Shown here piece by piece: positions 43,730-51,938 of a stretch of 64,000 bases of DNA. Source of the stretch: an uncultured Candidatus Saccharibacteria bacterium (GTDB taxonomy: Bacteria > Patescibacteriota > Saccharimonadia > Saccharimonadales > Saccharimonadaceae). The translations under genes and the position numbers were made by a program. The stretch is from positions 1-64,000 of the forward strand of contig CAMZEB010000002.1 of assembly GCA_947305705.1 (NCBI GenBank), in the 5' to 3' direction. The notes beneath the pieces are model-generated. The model did no database searches, was not told where the DNA came from, and saw only the letters and a list, made by a program, of their open reading frames with translations. Position 1 is the stretch's first letter, and every line of letters begins with the position of its first letter.

Positions 43730-45259
43730 ATGTACACGAATAATCAAATTCTCGTTGGTAAGACCAGTGAGAAAAAAGAATTATCCATTCTTCTAGATAA
43801 AGCAAATCGCCACGGCCTTATCACTGGCGCATCTGGCTCAGGCAAGACTATCACGCTCAAAGTTATGGCCGAAAGTTTTTCCGACGCCGGCGTCCCAGTT
43901 TTTCTCGCCGATGTCAAAGGCGACCTTGCTGGCACCGCATTTCCGGGCACAATTAACGAAAAAATCCAAAGCCGCCTCGATTCGCTCGAACTCTCTGGTT
44001 TTGAGGCTAAATCTTATCCTGTTTGCTTCTGGGACCTTTATGGCAAAAACGGCCTCCATCTTCGCGCAACTGTCAAAAGCGTTGGCGCTGACATCTTCTC
44101 GATCATCCTCGGCCTCAGCGAAGCTCAAGAGGGAATCCTCGCTATTGCATTCGCTATCGCCGAAGACGAAGACCTGCAGCTCGATACCATCGCCGATCTT
44201 CGCGCCGTCCTACAATTTATCGCCGACAATCGCGCGGATTACAACACAAAATACGGCCAAATCACCCCGCAAAGCGTCGGCGCAATTCAGCGCAGCCTCC
44301 TCCAACTCCAAAACCAAGGTGCCGACAAATTCTTCGGCCGCCCAATGCTCGATATTGACGATTTCTATAAAACCACCAATGGCCGTGGCGTGATTAATAT
44401 TCTCGACTCCGTCAAACTTTTCCAAAGTCCAGACCTCTACGCCTCGTTCCTGCTCTGGATTTTGAGCGAACTCTTCAATAAATCCCCAGAGGTCGGCGAC
44501 CAAGATAAACCTCGGCTTGTCTTCTTCTTCGACGAGGCGCATCTCCTCTTTAATAATATGCCAAGTTACCGCCTCAAGCGCATTACTCAAATCGTCAAAC
44601 TGATTCGCTCTCGCGGTATCGGCCTCTACTTTATTTCTCAAGCTCCGACCGATATTCCAGGCGAAATTCTTGCCCAGCTCGGCAACCGCGTCCAGCACAC
44701 CCTCCGCGCTTACACGCCAGCAGAGAAGAAGACCGTCAAAGCCGCCGCAGATGCTTTCCGCACAAACAAAGAATTCAACACCGAGCAAGCCATTCTCGAG
44801 TTAGGTACCGGCGAAGCTCTAATTTCCTTCCAAAACGAAAAAGGCGCCCCAGAAATCGTCGAGAAAGCCACCATTTTGCCACCACAAAGCCGTATGGGAA
44901 CAATTACGAAGGATGAACGCAATTCTATCATTGCCGCTAGCCCACTCGCTGCAAATTACGTCGCAGAGCCGCCAAAACGCAGCGAATATGCCCCACCAGC
45001 ACCAGCCAAAGCCGAAACCAAAAAAATCGACCCAAGCCAAGCGCAAGCTGAAGCGCTCGCTCGCTATTCCTCAAAATATAACACTGGTGGCAAACCAGCC
45101 GAACAGCCAACAAAAGTTGAGAAACCAGCCACCAAACAGACCAAAACCACAAAACGCGGCAAATCTGTTGTCGAAAAATCCGGCGAACGTTTCTTCACAA
45201 ACCTTGCAGGTTCGCTCGGCCGCAACATTGGCAACTTCTTCAAAAAACTCGGCAAATAA
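43730..45259 (+). CDS. HerA-like ATPase, DUF853/YjgR family
   Basis: A 509-aa protein: Walker A GASGSGKTIT (about 32-41), FLADVKGDLAG, Walker B VFFFDEAHLLF (about 264), and the GLYFISQAPTDIPGEILAQLG block of the YjgR group. C-terminal 90 residues are low-complexity Lys/Pro/Ala and end with a basic region. HerA/FtsK-type pumps move DNA; the partner is unknown. TACAAT (43718-43723) ends 6 nt before the ATG. Confidence 0.87.
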   Translation: MYTNNQILVGKTSEKKELSILLDKANRHGLITGASGSGKTITLKVMAESFSDAGVPVFLADVKGDLAGTAFPGTINEKIQSRLDSLELSGFEAKSYPVCFWDLYGKNGLHLRATVKSVGADIFSIILGLSEAQEGILAIAFAIAEDEDLQLDTIADLRAVLQFIADNRADYNTKYGQITPQSVGAIQRSLLQLQNQGADKFFGRPMLDIDDFYKTTNGRGVINILDSVKLFQSPDLYASFLLWILSELFNKSPEVGDQDKPRLVFFFDEAHLLFNNMPSYRLKRITQIVKLIRSRGIGLYFISQAPTDIPGEILAQLGNRVQHTLRAYTPAEKKTVKAAADAFRTNKEFNTEQAILELGTGEALISFQNEKGAPEIVEKATILPPQSRMGTITKDERNSIIAASPLAANYVAEPPKRSEYAPPAPAKAETKKIDPSQAQAEALARYSSKYNTGGKPAEQPTKVEKPATKQTKTTKRGKSVVEKSGERFFTNLAGSLGRNIGNFFKKLGK

Positions 45260-45270
45260 CCCCTCGCCGG

Positions 45271-45299
45271 TTGCAACAGATAGCTTTTTGTGCTAAAAT
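45271..45299 (+). promoter_or_regulatory. promoter of the pyrophosphatase unit
   Basis: TTGCAA (45271-45276), 17 bp, TAAAAT (45294-45299) with an extended TGC. Leader of about 70 nt to the small ORF. Confidence 0.7.
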
Positions 45300-45374
45300 T
45301 AGCCAAAGCATACAGAGAGGTATGTCTTTTTTGTGTATCACACTCTAGTTCTTTTACAAAGGAGGGAAACTTAA

Positions 45375-45464
45375 ATGGGTTACTCTTTTATAGTTCTCGG
45401 CGGTCCGCCAGGTATTATCCCTGCGGCAAATCGCTACGGCGTCCATCTGGACATTACACCATGA
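45375..45464 (+). CDS. 29-aa leader peptide before hppA
   Basis: ATG 45375 has AAAGGAGG 8 nt upstream. The 29-residue peptide begins MGYSFIVLGG and ends GVHLDITP; TGA is at 45462-45464. hppA starts 18 nt after, with its own AAGGAGG. The strong SD argues that the peptide is translated; it may be a leader peptide or a small membrane-associated peptide. A GGCGG/CCGCC palindrome lies inside it. Confidence 0.55.
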   Translation: MGYSFIVLGGPPGIIPAANRYGVHLDITP

Positions 45465-45482
45465 TGAAAAGGAGGAAAAATC

Positions 45483-47597
45483 ATGTTAGTGTATCTCGCA
45501 GTAATTGCAATCACTCTCTTGGCACTCTTGTATGTTATGTATAACTACGCAAAACTCAAGAAAATGCCCGAAGGAACGGAGAGCATGGTTGAGCTTGGCG
45601 AGATAATCCGTGACGGCGCTCGTACTTTTATGCTCGCCGAGTACAAGATTATCGTGCCAGTTATCGCAGTGATTGCAATCATCTTTTCGTGCTTCATTGA
45701 AGCGACATCCGGTCTAACCTTTATCTTTGGTGCTACTATGAGTAGCCTTGCGTGCGTTATCGGTATGCGCAGCGCAACTTATGCGAATGTGCGTACTGCC
45801 AACACTGCAAGAGAAACCAAGAATATTGGCAAAACCACCCAGACCGCCCTTCGCGGCGGCAGCATTTCCGGTCTGAGCGTTCCTGCATTTGGTTTGTTCG
45901 GAATCGTTGTTATTATCCTTGTTACTGGCGGAATCAAAATTGGCGCCACCGGCAAAGGATTAATCGTTTCTTTCACCTGCAACCCGACCATTATGCGCTT
46001 TACAACCTATTCGTTAGGCTGTAGCCTTGTCGCAATGTTCAATCGTATTGCAGGCGGTAACTACACCAAGGCAGCCGATATTTCCGCCGACATCGTTGGC
46101 AAAAATATCTTCGATATGCCTGAAGATGACTCCAGAATGCCCAACACTATCTGCGATTTTATCGGAGATAACGTAAACGACATCGCCGGTAACTGCAGCG
46201 ACCTTTTGGAAAGCTTTGTTGCTACAATCGTAGCCTGCCTTCTGATTTCCGCTTCATTATCTAACGGCGGCGCAAGTGACGCATTCTTTAAATCGGCAAG
46301 CATTTTCCCGATTATCATCGCTGGCGCAGGCCTTCTTGGCAGCATCATCGGAATCGCTTATGCATTGCTCCACAAAGCAAGCGACCATCCGTCAAGGGAA
46401 CTCGACGTTGCGACATATATTTCTGCCGGCATCGTCATCATCGCAAGCTTCATCGCATCCTACGTCGTATTCGGCAATATCGAGTTAATCGACAAATTCA
46501 AACTCGGCTGGATTTCGCCCTGGATCGCTAGCGCACTCGGCATGTTCAGTGGCGTATTAATCGGCAAGATCACCGAGTATTACACCGGCACTGATTTCAA
46601 ACCGGTTAAATCCTTAGCACAAATGGCAAAAGAAAGTGCCGCGTTCGTCGTTACAAAAGGCGACGCCATCGGTTCACGTTCTTGCCTGCTTCCAATCGGG
46701 CTCATCGTAACATCGCTCATCATTTCCGGCTCTCTCTGCGGTATCTACGGTATCGCACTGGCAGCACTCGGTATGCTGAGCTTCGTCGGCACGACTGTTT
46801 CAATCGACGCATTCGGCCCCATTGCAGACAATGCTGGCGGCATTGCAGAAAGTTGCAAACTCGAGCACGATATCCGTAAAATTACCGATAAGCTCGATGC
46901 CGTAGGTAACACCACTGCCGCAATCGGCAAAGGTTTCGCTATCGGCTCCGCTGCATTCGCAACTGTCAGCTTGATTGTTGCCTACGTTGAAAGTTATTCA
47001 ACGGGCGGCGTAGCAACACTGAATGCTGCAAGTTTTATGATTATCGCCGGCCTCATCTTTGGCGGCGCAATCATCGAATACTTCTCGGCACTGCTGACTG
47101 ACAACACTATCGACTCTGCATATCTTTTAGCAGAGGAAGGCAAACGCCAGCTGCTAGCTGACAACAAAGCTGTTCTCAAGGGCACAAAACGCCCCGATTA
47201 CGAAAGATGTATCTCGATGGCCGCGAATGAAGCCTTGCGCAAAATGCTCATTCCGTCGCTGCTCGCACTCTTCGTGCCGGCAATTGGCGGTATCCTGTTT
47301 GGCGCAGAATTCGTCGGCGGAATCCTGCTCGGCGCTACAATCGTTGCCATCCCGAAGGCTATCTTTATGGGCAACTCCGGCGGTGCTTTCGATAATGGCA
47401 AGAAAGCCATCGAATCCGGCCTCGTCGAAGGAGCAGAGAAAGGCTCCGAAGCCCACAAAGCAGCCGTTGTCGGCGATACTATCGGCGACACCAGAAAAGA
47501 CGTCGTTGGCGTTGCGCTCGACATCGCTATCAAGCTGATGTCCACCGTCGCAAACACGCTTGCACCCGTCTTTGCATCGTTCCACATTATCGGCTAA
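45483..47597 (+). CDS. hppA: membrane-bound ion-pumping pyrophosphatase
   Basis: A 704-aa, about 16-TM pump that uses PPi hydrolysis to move H+ (or Na+). Substrate-site motifs are DISADIVGKN...PEDDSRMPN, NDIAGNCSDL and DNAGGIAE. The switch residue in GNTTAAIGKG is Ala, the form of K+-dependent enzymes (Lys is typical of K+-independent ones). AAGGAGG lies before the ATG. Confidence 0.93.
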   Translation: MLVYLAVIAITLLALLYVMYNYAKLKKMPEGTESMVELGEIIRDGARTFMLAEYKIIVPVIAVIAIIFSCFIEATSGLTFIFGATMSSLACVIGMRSATYANVRTANTARETKNIGKTTQTALRGGSISGLSVPAFGLFGIVVIILVTGGIKIGATGKGLIVSFTCNPTIMRFTTYSLGCSLVAMFNRIAGGNYTKAADISADIVGKNIFDMPEDDSRMPNTICDFIGDNVNDIAGNCSDLLESFVATIVACLLISASLSNGGASDAFFKSASIFPIIIAGAGLLGSIIGIAYALLHKASDHPSRELDVATYISAGIVIIASFIASYVVFGNIELIDKFKLGWISPWIASALGMFSGVLIGKITEYYTGTDFKPVKSLAQMAKESAAFVVTKGDAIGSRSCLLPIGLIVTSLIISGSLCGIYGIALAALGMLSFVGTTVSIDAFGPIADNAGGIAESCKLEHDIRKITDKLDAVGNTTAAIGKGFAIGSAAFATVSLIVAYVESYSTGGVATLNAASFMIIAGLIFGGAIIEYFSALLTDNTIDSAYLLAEEGKRQLLADNKAVLKGTKRPDYERCISMAANEALRKMLIPSLLALFVPAIGGILFGAEFVGGILLGATIVAIPKAIFMGNSGGAFDNGKKAIESGLVEGAEKGSEAHKAAVVGDTIGDTRKDVVGVALDIAIKLMSTVANTLAPVFASFHIIG

Positions 47598-47620
47598 CCC
47601 ATTTACTTTTTTCTCCCTAA

Positions 47621-47656
47621 AATCCCTCGGTCGCATTTCGGGCCGGGGGATTTTTT
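47621..47656 (+). terminator. terminator after hppA
   Basis: AATCCC pairs with GGGATT and the stem extends by CGG/CCG, then a T6 run. Confidence 0.85.
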
Positions 47657-47721
47657 ATGCAAATCTTTAGCTTATTTTTAAGCTTCAGCATTTATAATTA
47701 AACAAAACACAAGGAGTATAT

Positions 47722-49200
47722 ATGCAAAATCAAGGACAACAACCAGGCGGCATGCCACCAAACGGCAATCCAGGCGGAGTACCAGGTGGGCAGAGTTCAA
47801 ATAATATTTCCCATAGTGGCGCTACCGAGCTAACTAGCGACGCGACTTTGTCGGATCAAAGTTATTCTAGCACCAGTTCAGCCCAGAACGCTCTTTTAGT
47901 TTCTGGTGCTACCGTCTCTATTTCTAACCCTACAATTACCAAGACTGGCGACGATAACGGTGATAGTTCTGATTTCTATGGCACCAACGCCGCAGTGTTT
48001 GCATATAGTAATGCTACCTTGAATATTACAGGCGGTACAATAACCACCAATGGCTCACACACTAACGCCGTTTTTGCTTATGACTCCGGTACAATAAACA
48101 TTTCCGACACAAAAATCACCACTAGCTCCAATAATTCTGGCGGCGTTATGGTTACTGGTGGTGGCACACTTAATGCGACTAATCTAACCGTAGAAACTTC
48201 TGGTAATTCCTCCGCGCCAATCCGTAGCGATCGTGGCGGCGGCACACTTACGGTTGAGGGCGGTAGTTATACTTCTAGTGGCACTGGCAGCCCTGCAATC
48301 TATTCTACTGCCAATATTATCGTCAAAAATGCCAATCTTACCGCAACTGCGTCCGAGGGCGTTGTAATTGAGGGTTTAAATAGCGTTACGCTCGAATCTA
48401 CCACTGTTACTGATACGAATAATACCTTGAATGGTAATTCAGAAACCTACAAAAATATCTTCATTTACCAATCGATGAGTGGCGATGCTGAAACCGGTAC
48501 TGGTACTTTTACGGCCAAAAATAGCACATTTATTACAAACAAAGGCGACCACTTCTTTGTAACTAATACAACCGCAGTCATAAATCTCACTGGCAATAAA
48601 TTAACAAATAACGACTCAACCGGAGCGTTCTTGCGCGCACAGAGCGGCAAATGGGGCAACTCTGGCTCGAACGGCGGCAATGTAACTTTGAATGCGACTT
48701 CACAAGAGATTATTGGCGATATCGTTATCGATAGTATTTCTTCATTAAACATGAGTCTAACCGAAAGCTACTACAAAGGCGCCATTAAGAACGACGGAAA
48801 CATAAAACTAACATTAGACACAGAGTCCATCATCGTTTTGACCGGTAATTCATACATTACTTCACTAGAAAACGCTACTTCCGATAATTCAAACATTTAC
48901 GCTAATGGCTATAAACTTTACGTCAATGGGACAGAGGTCTCCATCAATCAAAGCACTGCGCCAGAGTCGACCATTGGTGATACTACGGGCGAGGTGCAGG
49001 ATGTTTCTAATAACAATACAGATACGAGCATAAACATCCCGATCCTAATTTCCTGTATCGTTGGCGGAGTCTTAATTATTGGCGCAATAGTGGCGAAAAT
49101 CATAAAGAAGAAGCACGACCGTAAACCAAAAACACCTGAGATTGTTTCTAGCGAAAGCAATCAAAACTCAGGCCCAATCAACCCATCGCAGGGACTATGA
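47722..49200 (+). CDS. beta-helix-like surface protein without signal peptide
   Basis: A 492-aa protein. The Gly/Pro/Asn-rich N-terminus (1-30) has no hydrophobic signal. Residues about 35-420 are parallel beta-helix-type repeats (NATLNITGGTITT, SGTINISDTKITT, GGTLNATNLTVET). A single TM helix lies near 444-466 followed by a basic tail. Similar repeat proteins occur in Firmicutes. If no upstream signal exists, export is puzzling. AAGGAG is 5 nt before the ATG; TATAAT is at 47693-47698. Confidence 0.72.
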   Translation: MQNQGQQPGGMPPNGNPGGVPGGQSSNNISHSGATELTSDATLSDQSYSSTSSAQNALLVSGATVSISNPTITKTGDDNGDSSDFYGTNAAVFAYSNATLNITGGTITTNGSHTNAVFAYDSGTINISDTKITTSSNNSGGVMVTGGGTLNATNLTVETSGNSSAPIRSDRGGGTLTVEGGSYTSSGTGSPAIYSTANIIVKNANLTATASEGVVIEGLNSVTLESTTVTDTNNTLNGNSETYKNIFIYQSMSGDAETGTGTFTAKNSTFITNKGDHFFVTNTTAVINLTGNKLTNNDSTGAFLRAQSGKWGNSGSNGGNVTLNATSQEIIGDIVIDSISSLNMSLTESYYKGAIKNDGNIKLTLDTESIIVLTGNSYITSLENATSDNSNIYANGYKLYVNGTEVSINQSTAPESTIGDTTGEVQDVSNNNTDTSINIPILISCIVGGVLIIGAIVAKIIKKKHDRKPKTPEIVSSESNQNSGPINPSQGL

Positions 49201-49213
49201 TAGCTCAATGAAT

Positions 49214-49242
49214 AAAAAACAGCCCTACGGGGCGTTTTTTAT
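49214..49242. terminator. bidirectional terminator, UNCG-type loop
   Basis: GCCC-TACG-GGGC (49222-49233) flanked by A6 and T6. The loop is of UNCG form (UACG). It serves the beta-helix gene and tRNA-Glu. Confidence 0.85.
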
Positions 49243-49252
49243 AGAATAATTT

Positions 49253-49329
49253 TGGTGATCTCGGAGGGAGTCGAACCCTCGATTTTCTGGATGAGAACCA
49301 GACGTCCTGGACCACTAGACGACGAGACC
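49253..49329 (-). tRNA. tRNA-Glu (anticodon CTC)
   Basis: The minus strand gives an acceptor GGTCTCG/CGAGATC (with one G-U pair), anticodon stem TCTGG/CCAGA with loop TTCTCAT (anticodon CTC), a T-arm with GGTTCGACTCC and an encoded CCA. It decodes GAG. Confidence 0.94.
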
Positions 49330-49396
49330 ACTGAAGAATATTCTAACAAATTATCAGAGCAATTGCAAATAATAGCAATTTATTTTCTAAAAATAG

Positions 49397-49732
49397 CTAA
49401 TCATCGTTTTTCGCGCGGTGCTTCGAGCGTTCTTCCGAAAAGCCCTCCGGATAGCGCGCCTTGAGCTTCGCAATATTACGTTCAAAAACCTCAGACAGAT
49501 CACAATCGAGCGCATAGGCCGTAATCGCTAGATACCACGCTACATCGCCAAGCTCCTTTATCATGTGGTCGCGATCGAGCTCGTGGCCATGCATCATATG
49601 CTTTTTGAGCGCATCAATAACCTCACCAGATTCGCCGCAAAGCCCCATTGCGCCATTCAGTAAGACTTGTTTCTTATCTAAATCACCATTAAGCGTCCTT
49701 AATGCTAACTCCTGATATTTGTTCGCATCCAT
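49397..49732 (-). CDS. MazG-like nucleotide pyrophosphohydrolase
   Basis: A 111-aa all-alpha protein with the Mg-binding ExxE...ExxD pattern: GESGEVIDALKK (about 34-45) and KELGDVAWYLA (about 58-68). The family hydrolyses NTP or dNTP side products. The ATG at 49732 follows GGAGGT; a frame extension to 49852 is rejected because it crosses a -10-like TATAAT (minus strand, near 49753) and the intergenic repeat. Confidence 0.85.
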   Translation of the reverse strand: MDANKYQELALRTLNGDLDKKQVLLNGAMGLCGESGEVIDALKKHMMHGHELDRDHMIKELGDVAWYLAITAYALDCDLSEVFERNIAKLKARYPEGFSEERSKHRAKNDD

Positions 49733-49768
49733 AAAAACCTCCATTACATCTATTATACAAGACTTTGT

Positions 49769-49884
49769 CGTAAAGGCAGACCTCTTGGCGGGACTTGCGG
49801 AGGCTACGGCCGAGCACGAAGCAGCGCTCGCCCGTAACGACGGGCCGAGCAACTACTGTGCCCGCCGAGAGGTTTGCATTTACG
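49769..49884. ncRNA. 24-bp stem enclosing 57-nt motif, copy 2
   Basis: 49769-49792 pairs with 49861-49884 over 24 positions: one G-A mismatch, two G-U pairs. Inside is the 57-nt motif (49793-49849) seen also at 30584. The element lies between divergent mazG-like and vanZ-like genes and ends 13 nt before the vanZ-like -10. It may be a small RNA or a DNA repeat; no own promoter is certain. Folding is judged by eye only. Confidence 0.5.
49793..49849. repeat. 57-nt intergenic motif, copy 2
   Basis: It matches 30584-30640 at 46 of 57 positions, with the CCCGT-N4-ACGGG hairpin and CCGAG preserved. Codon-by-codon comparison shows no excess of synonymous changes, so coding conservation is unlikely. 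Confidence 0.6.
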
Positions 49885-49934
49885 GCAAAAACATAGTATA
49901 ATATATGAAACCACAACTGGGAGACAAAGCAAGC

Positions 49935-50426
49935 ATGAACACAATCAAGCGATATTGGCGAATCATTTTTCCAATCTTCTTCATCATCGTAATCTGGATA
50001 TTCTCGTCGAATAACGGCGATGCTTCCGCCTCTCAATCTACATTCTTTGCCAACATCTTTGGCCTTCCAAACGAACTCATCCGCAAATTCGCTCATTTCA
50101 TTCTCTTTGGCGCCCTCGGTTACAGCTGCACTAGCTTTATCAAAGGCCTCCATCCGCTCACTTTCCCGAAATACACTCAGGTCTTTTACCCAGTTATCAT
50201 TACCGTCGTCTACGGTGCGCTTGACGAAGTCCATCAGCTCACTGTCATGGGTCGCAACGGTAGCATCTCCGACGTCTTCATCGACGCCCTTGCTGGCCTC
50301 GCTGGCGTCCTAGCCTATATCGCATTCTTCTGTTTCTATCGTATATACAAATCAAAACGTCAGACAGCCAACGCCGCTATCGAACTTCAACAAGAAGTCA
50401 TCGAAGAAGCTCTTCAAGAAAAATAG
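49935..50426 (+). CDS. VanZ-like membrane protein
   Basis: A 163-aa protein with four TM helices and the VanZ pattern IFSSNNG, KFAHFILFGALGY, GALDEVHQL and RNGSISDVFIDALAG. The open frame begins at 49905, but TATAAT (49897-49902) ends only 2 nt before that ATG, so ATG 49935, with GGGAG upstream, is more likely. VanZ homologues are linked with envelope and glycopeptide tolerance; the role here is unknown. Confidence 0.83.
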   Translation: MNTIKRYWRIIFPIFFIIVIWIFSSNNGDASASQSTFFANIFGLPNELIRKFAHFILFGALGYSCTSFIKGLHPLTFPKYTQVFYPVIITVVYGALDEVHQLTVMGRNGSISDVFIDALAGLAGVLAYIAFFCFYRIYKSKRQTANAAIELQQEVIEEALQEK

Positions 50427-50506
50427 CGTCCGGATCACTCCAAAACGCATTATACCCTTATTATATCACACTTTACATTTTTTGTCAATTCTGCTAGAAT
50501 TAAGCT

Positions 50507-51811
50507 ATGAAATTACCGGTAGTAGCAATCATTGGCCAGACCAATGCTGGCAAGTCTAGTCTATTTAATCGCCTCGTTCGCAAATCGACGGCGATTGTTG
50601 CGCGCGAAGCCGGTACTACCCGCGATAACGTCGTTAGCAAAGTAAACAACCAATATGTCCTCGTCGATACCGCCGGTCTCAAGGACCCAGACGACGAATT
50701 CGAGGCTCACATCCAAGATCAAATCGAAGATGCCGTCGCTAACGCCGACCTTATCTTGCTCGCGCTCGATAGCAGCAAATACCCGGATCACAACGACAAA
50801 ATGATAGCCAAAAAAGCTTTCAAATCCGGTAAGCCAATCCTTTTCTTGCTCAATAAATCCGACCTTGGCGAAGCCCTTCCGAATGAGGAATTTCTCACGC
50901 TCGGCGCCAAAAATCCAATCCGCGTCTCCGCAACGACAGGCATGGGCCTCAACGAACTCCGCGATAAAATCCTTGCTGAACTCAAAGGTCTCGGTTTCGA
51001 CACTCGCGAAAGAGCAGAGCAGCCAGACAATCGCATTAAGATTGCTCTTATTGGTCGCCCAAACGTTGGCAAGTCCAGCCTCTTTAACTCTCTTGCTCAG
51101 AAACAGCAAGCCGTCGTCGCCAACCTCGCCGGTACCACCCGCGATGTCAATCGCACCGAAATTCGCTACAAAGGTCAGACTATCGAATTACTAGACACCG
51201 CTGGTCTCCGCAAGCCAGGCAAACGCGAAGTTGGCATTGAGAAATTTTCCGCCCTTCGTAGCCTTTCCGCCATCGAAGAAGCTGACATTTGCTGCATGCT
51301 CGTCGACAGCACCGAGCCTCACTCCAAGCTCGACCAGAGCCTCGCAGGCCAAATCGTCGACGCAGGCAAGGGCATCATTCTCGTCGTTACCAAGACCGAC
51401 CTCGAGCACAAAGATAGCGACGAAATTCTCGACAACCTCGAATATGATTTCAACTTCATTCCATATGCGCCAGTCGTTATGACTAGCTCCGTTACTGGCA
51501 AAAATGTCACCAAGATCTTCGAACTCGCTGCCCAAATCGACCGTGCTCGCCACGCCGAGCTCAAGACCTCCGACCTCAATAAGCTTCTTACCGATGCCGT
51601 CAACTCTCATCCACCTGCCGGCCTCAAGAATACTCATCCAAAACTTCGCTATATGGTCCAGACCGACACCTGCCCACCTTGGTTCGTCATCTACGGCAGC
51701 AACCTCAGCCTCCTTCACTGGAGCTACAAACGTTATCTTGAGCGCCGCCTCCGCGAGAGCTTCGACTTTGGCGGCACCCCAATTTTCTTCTCCTTCCGCA
51801 ACCGCGACTAA
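50507..51811 (+). CDS. der: ribosome biogenesis GTPase Der/EngA
   Basis: A 434-aa protein with two tandem GTPase domains: P-loops GQTNAGKSS (8-16; Asn-Ala in place of Pro-Asn) and GRPNVGKSS (about 182), with NKSD and TKTD specificity motifs, and a C-terminal KH-like domain. It acts in 50S subunit assembly. TAGAAT (50495-50500) ends 6 nt before the ATG. Confidence 0.95.
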   Translation: MKLPVVAIIGQTNAGKSSLFNRLVRKSTAIVAREAGTTRDNVVSKVNNQYVLVDTAGLKDPDDEFEAHIQDQIEDAVANADLILLALDSSKYPDHNDKMIAKKAFKSGKPILFLLNKSDLGEALPNEEFLTLGAKNPIRVSATTGMGLNELRDKILAELKGLGFDTRERAEQPDNRIKIALIGRPNVGKSSLFNSLAQKQQAVVANLAGTTRDVNRTEIRYKGQTIELLDTAGLRKPGKREVGIEKFSALRSLSAIEEADICCMLVDSTEPHSKLDQSLAGQIVDAGKGIILVVTKTDLEHKDSDEILDNLEYDFNFIPYAPVVMTSSVTGKNVTKIFELAAQIDRARHAELKTSDLNKLLTDAVNSHPPAGLKNTHPKLRYMVQTDTCPPWFVIYGSNLSLLHWSYKRYLERRLRESFDFGGTPIFFSFRNRD

Positions 51812-51821
51812 TTACACCATC

Positions 51822-51850
51822 TTTACAAAATTTGTCAAATATGCTATAAC
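51822..51850 (+). promoter_or_regulatory. promoter of the PIN-PhoH gene
   Basis: TTTACA (51822-51827), 17 bp, TATAAC (51845-51850). The leader is about 80 nt with AAAGGGGG before the start. Confidence 0.7.
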
Positions 51851-51938
51851 TAAAAGAAGCAAGTGGGCGTCTTAATAGGATGCCTATTTTGTTCAGTACA
51901 TTAACAGGGAAACACATATCCGAAAGGGGGAAATACGA

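Noticed and set aside
49733-49852. N-terminal extension of the MazG-like gene
   Set aside because: It would cross a -10-like box and the 57-nt intergenic repeat; the SD before 49732 gives a normal family-length protein.
49905-49907. ATG 49905 as start of the VanZ-like gene
   Set aside because: It lies 2 nt after the -10 box, so it would precede the expected transcript start.
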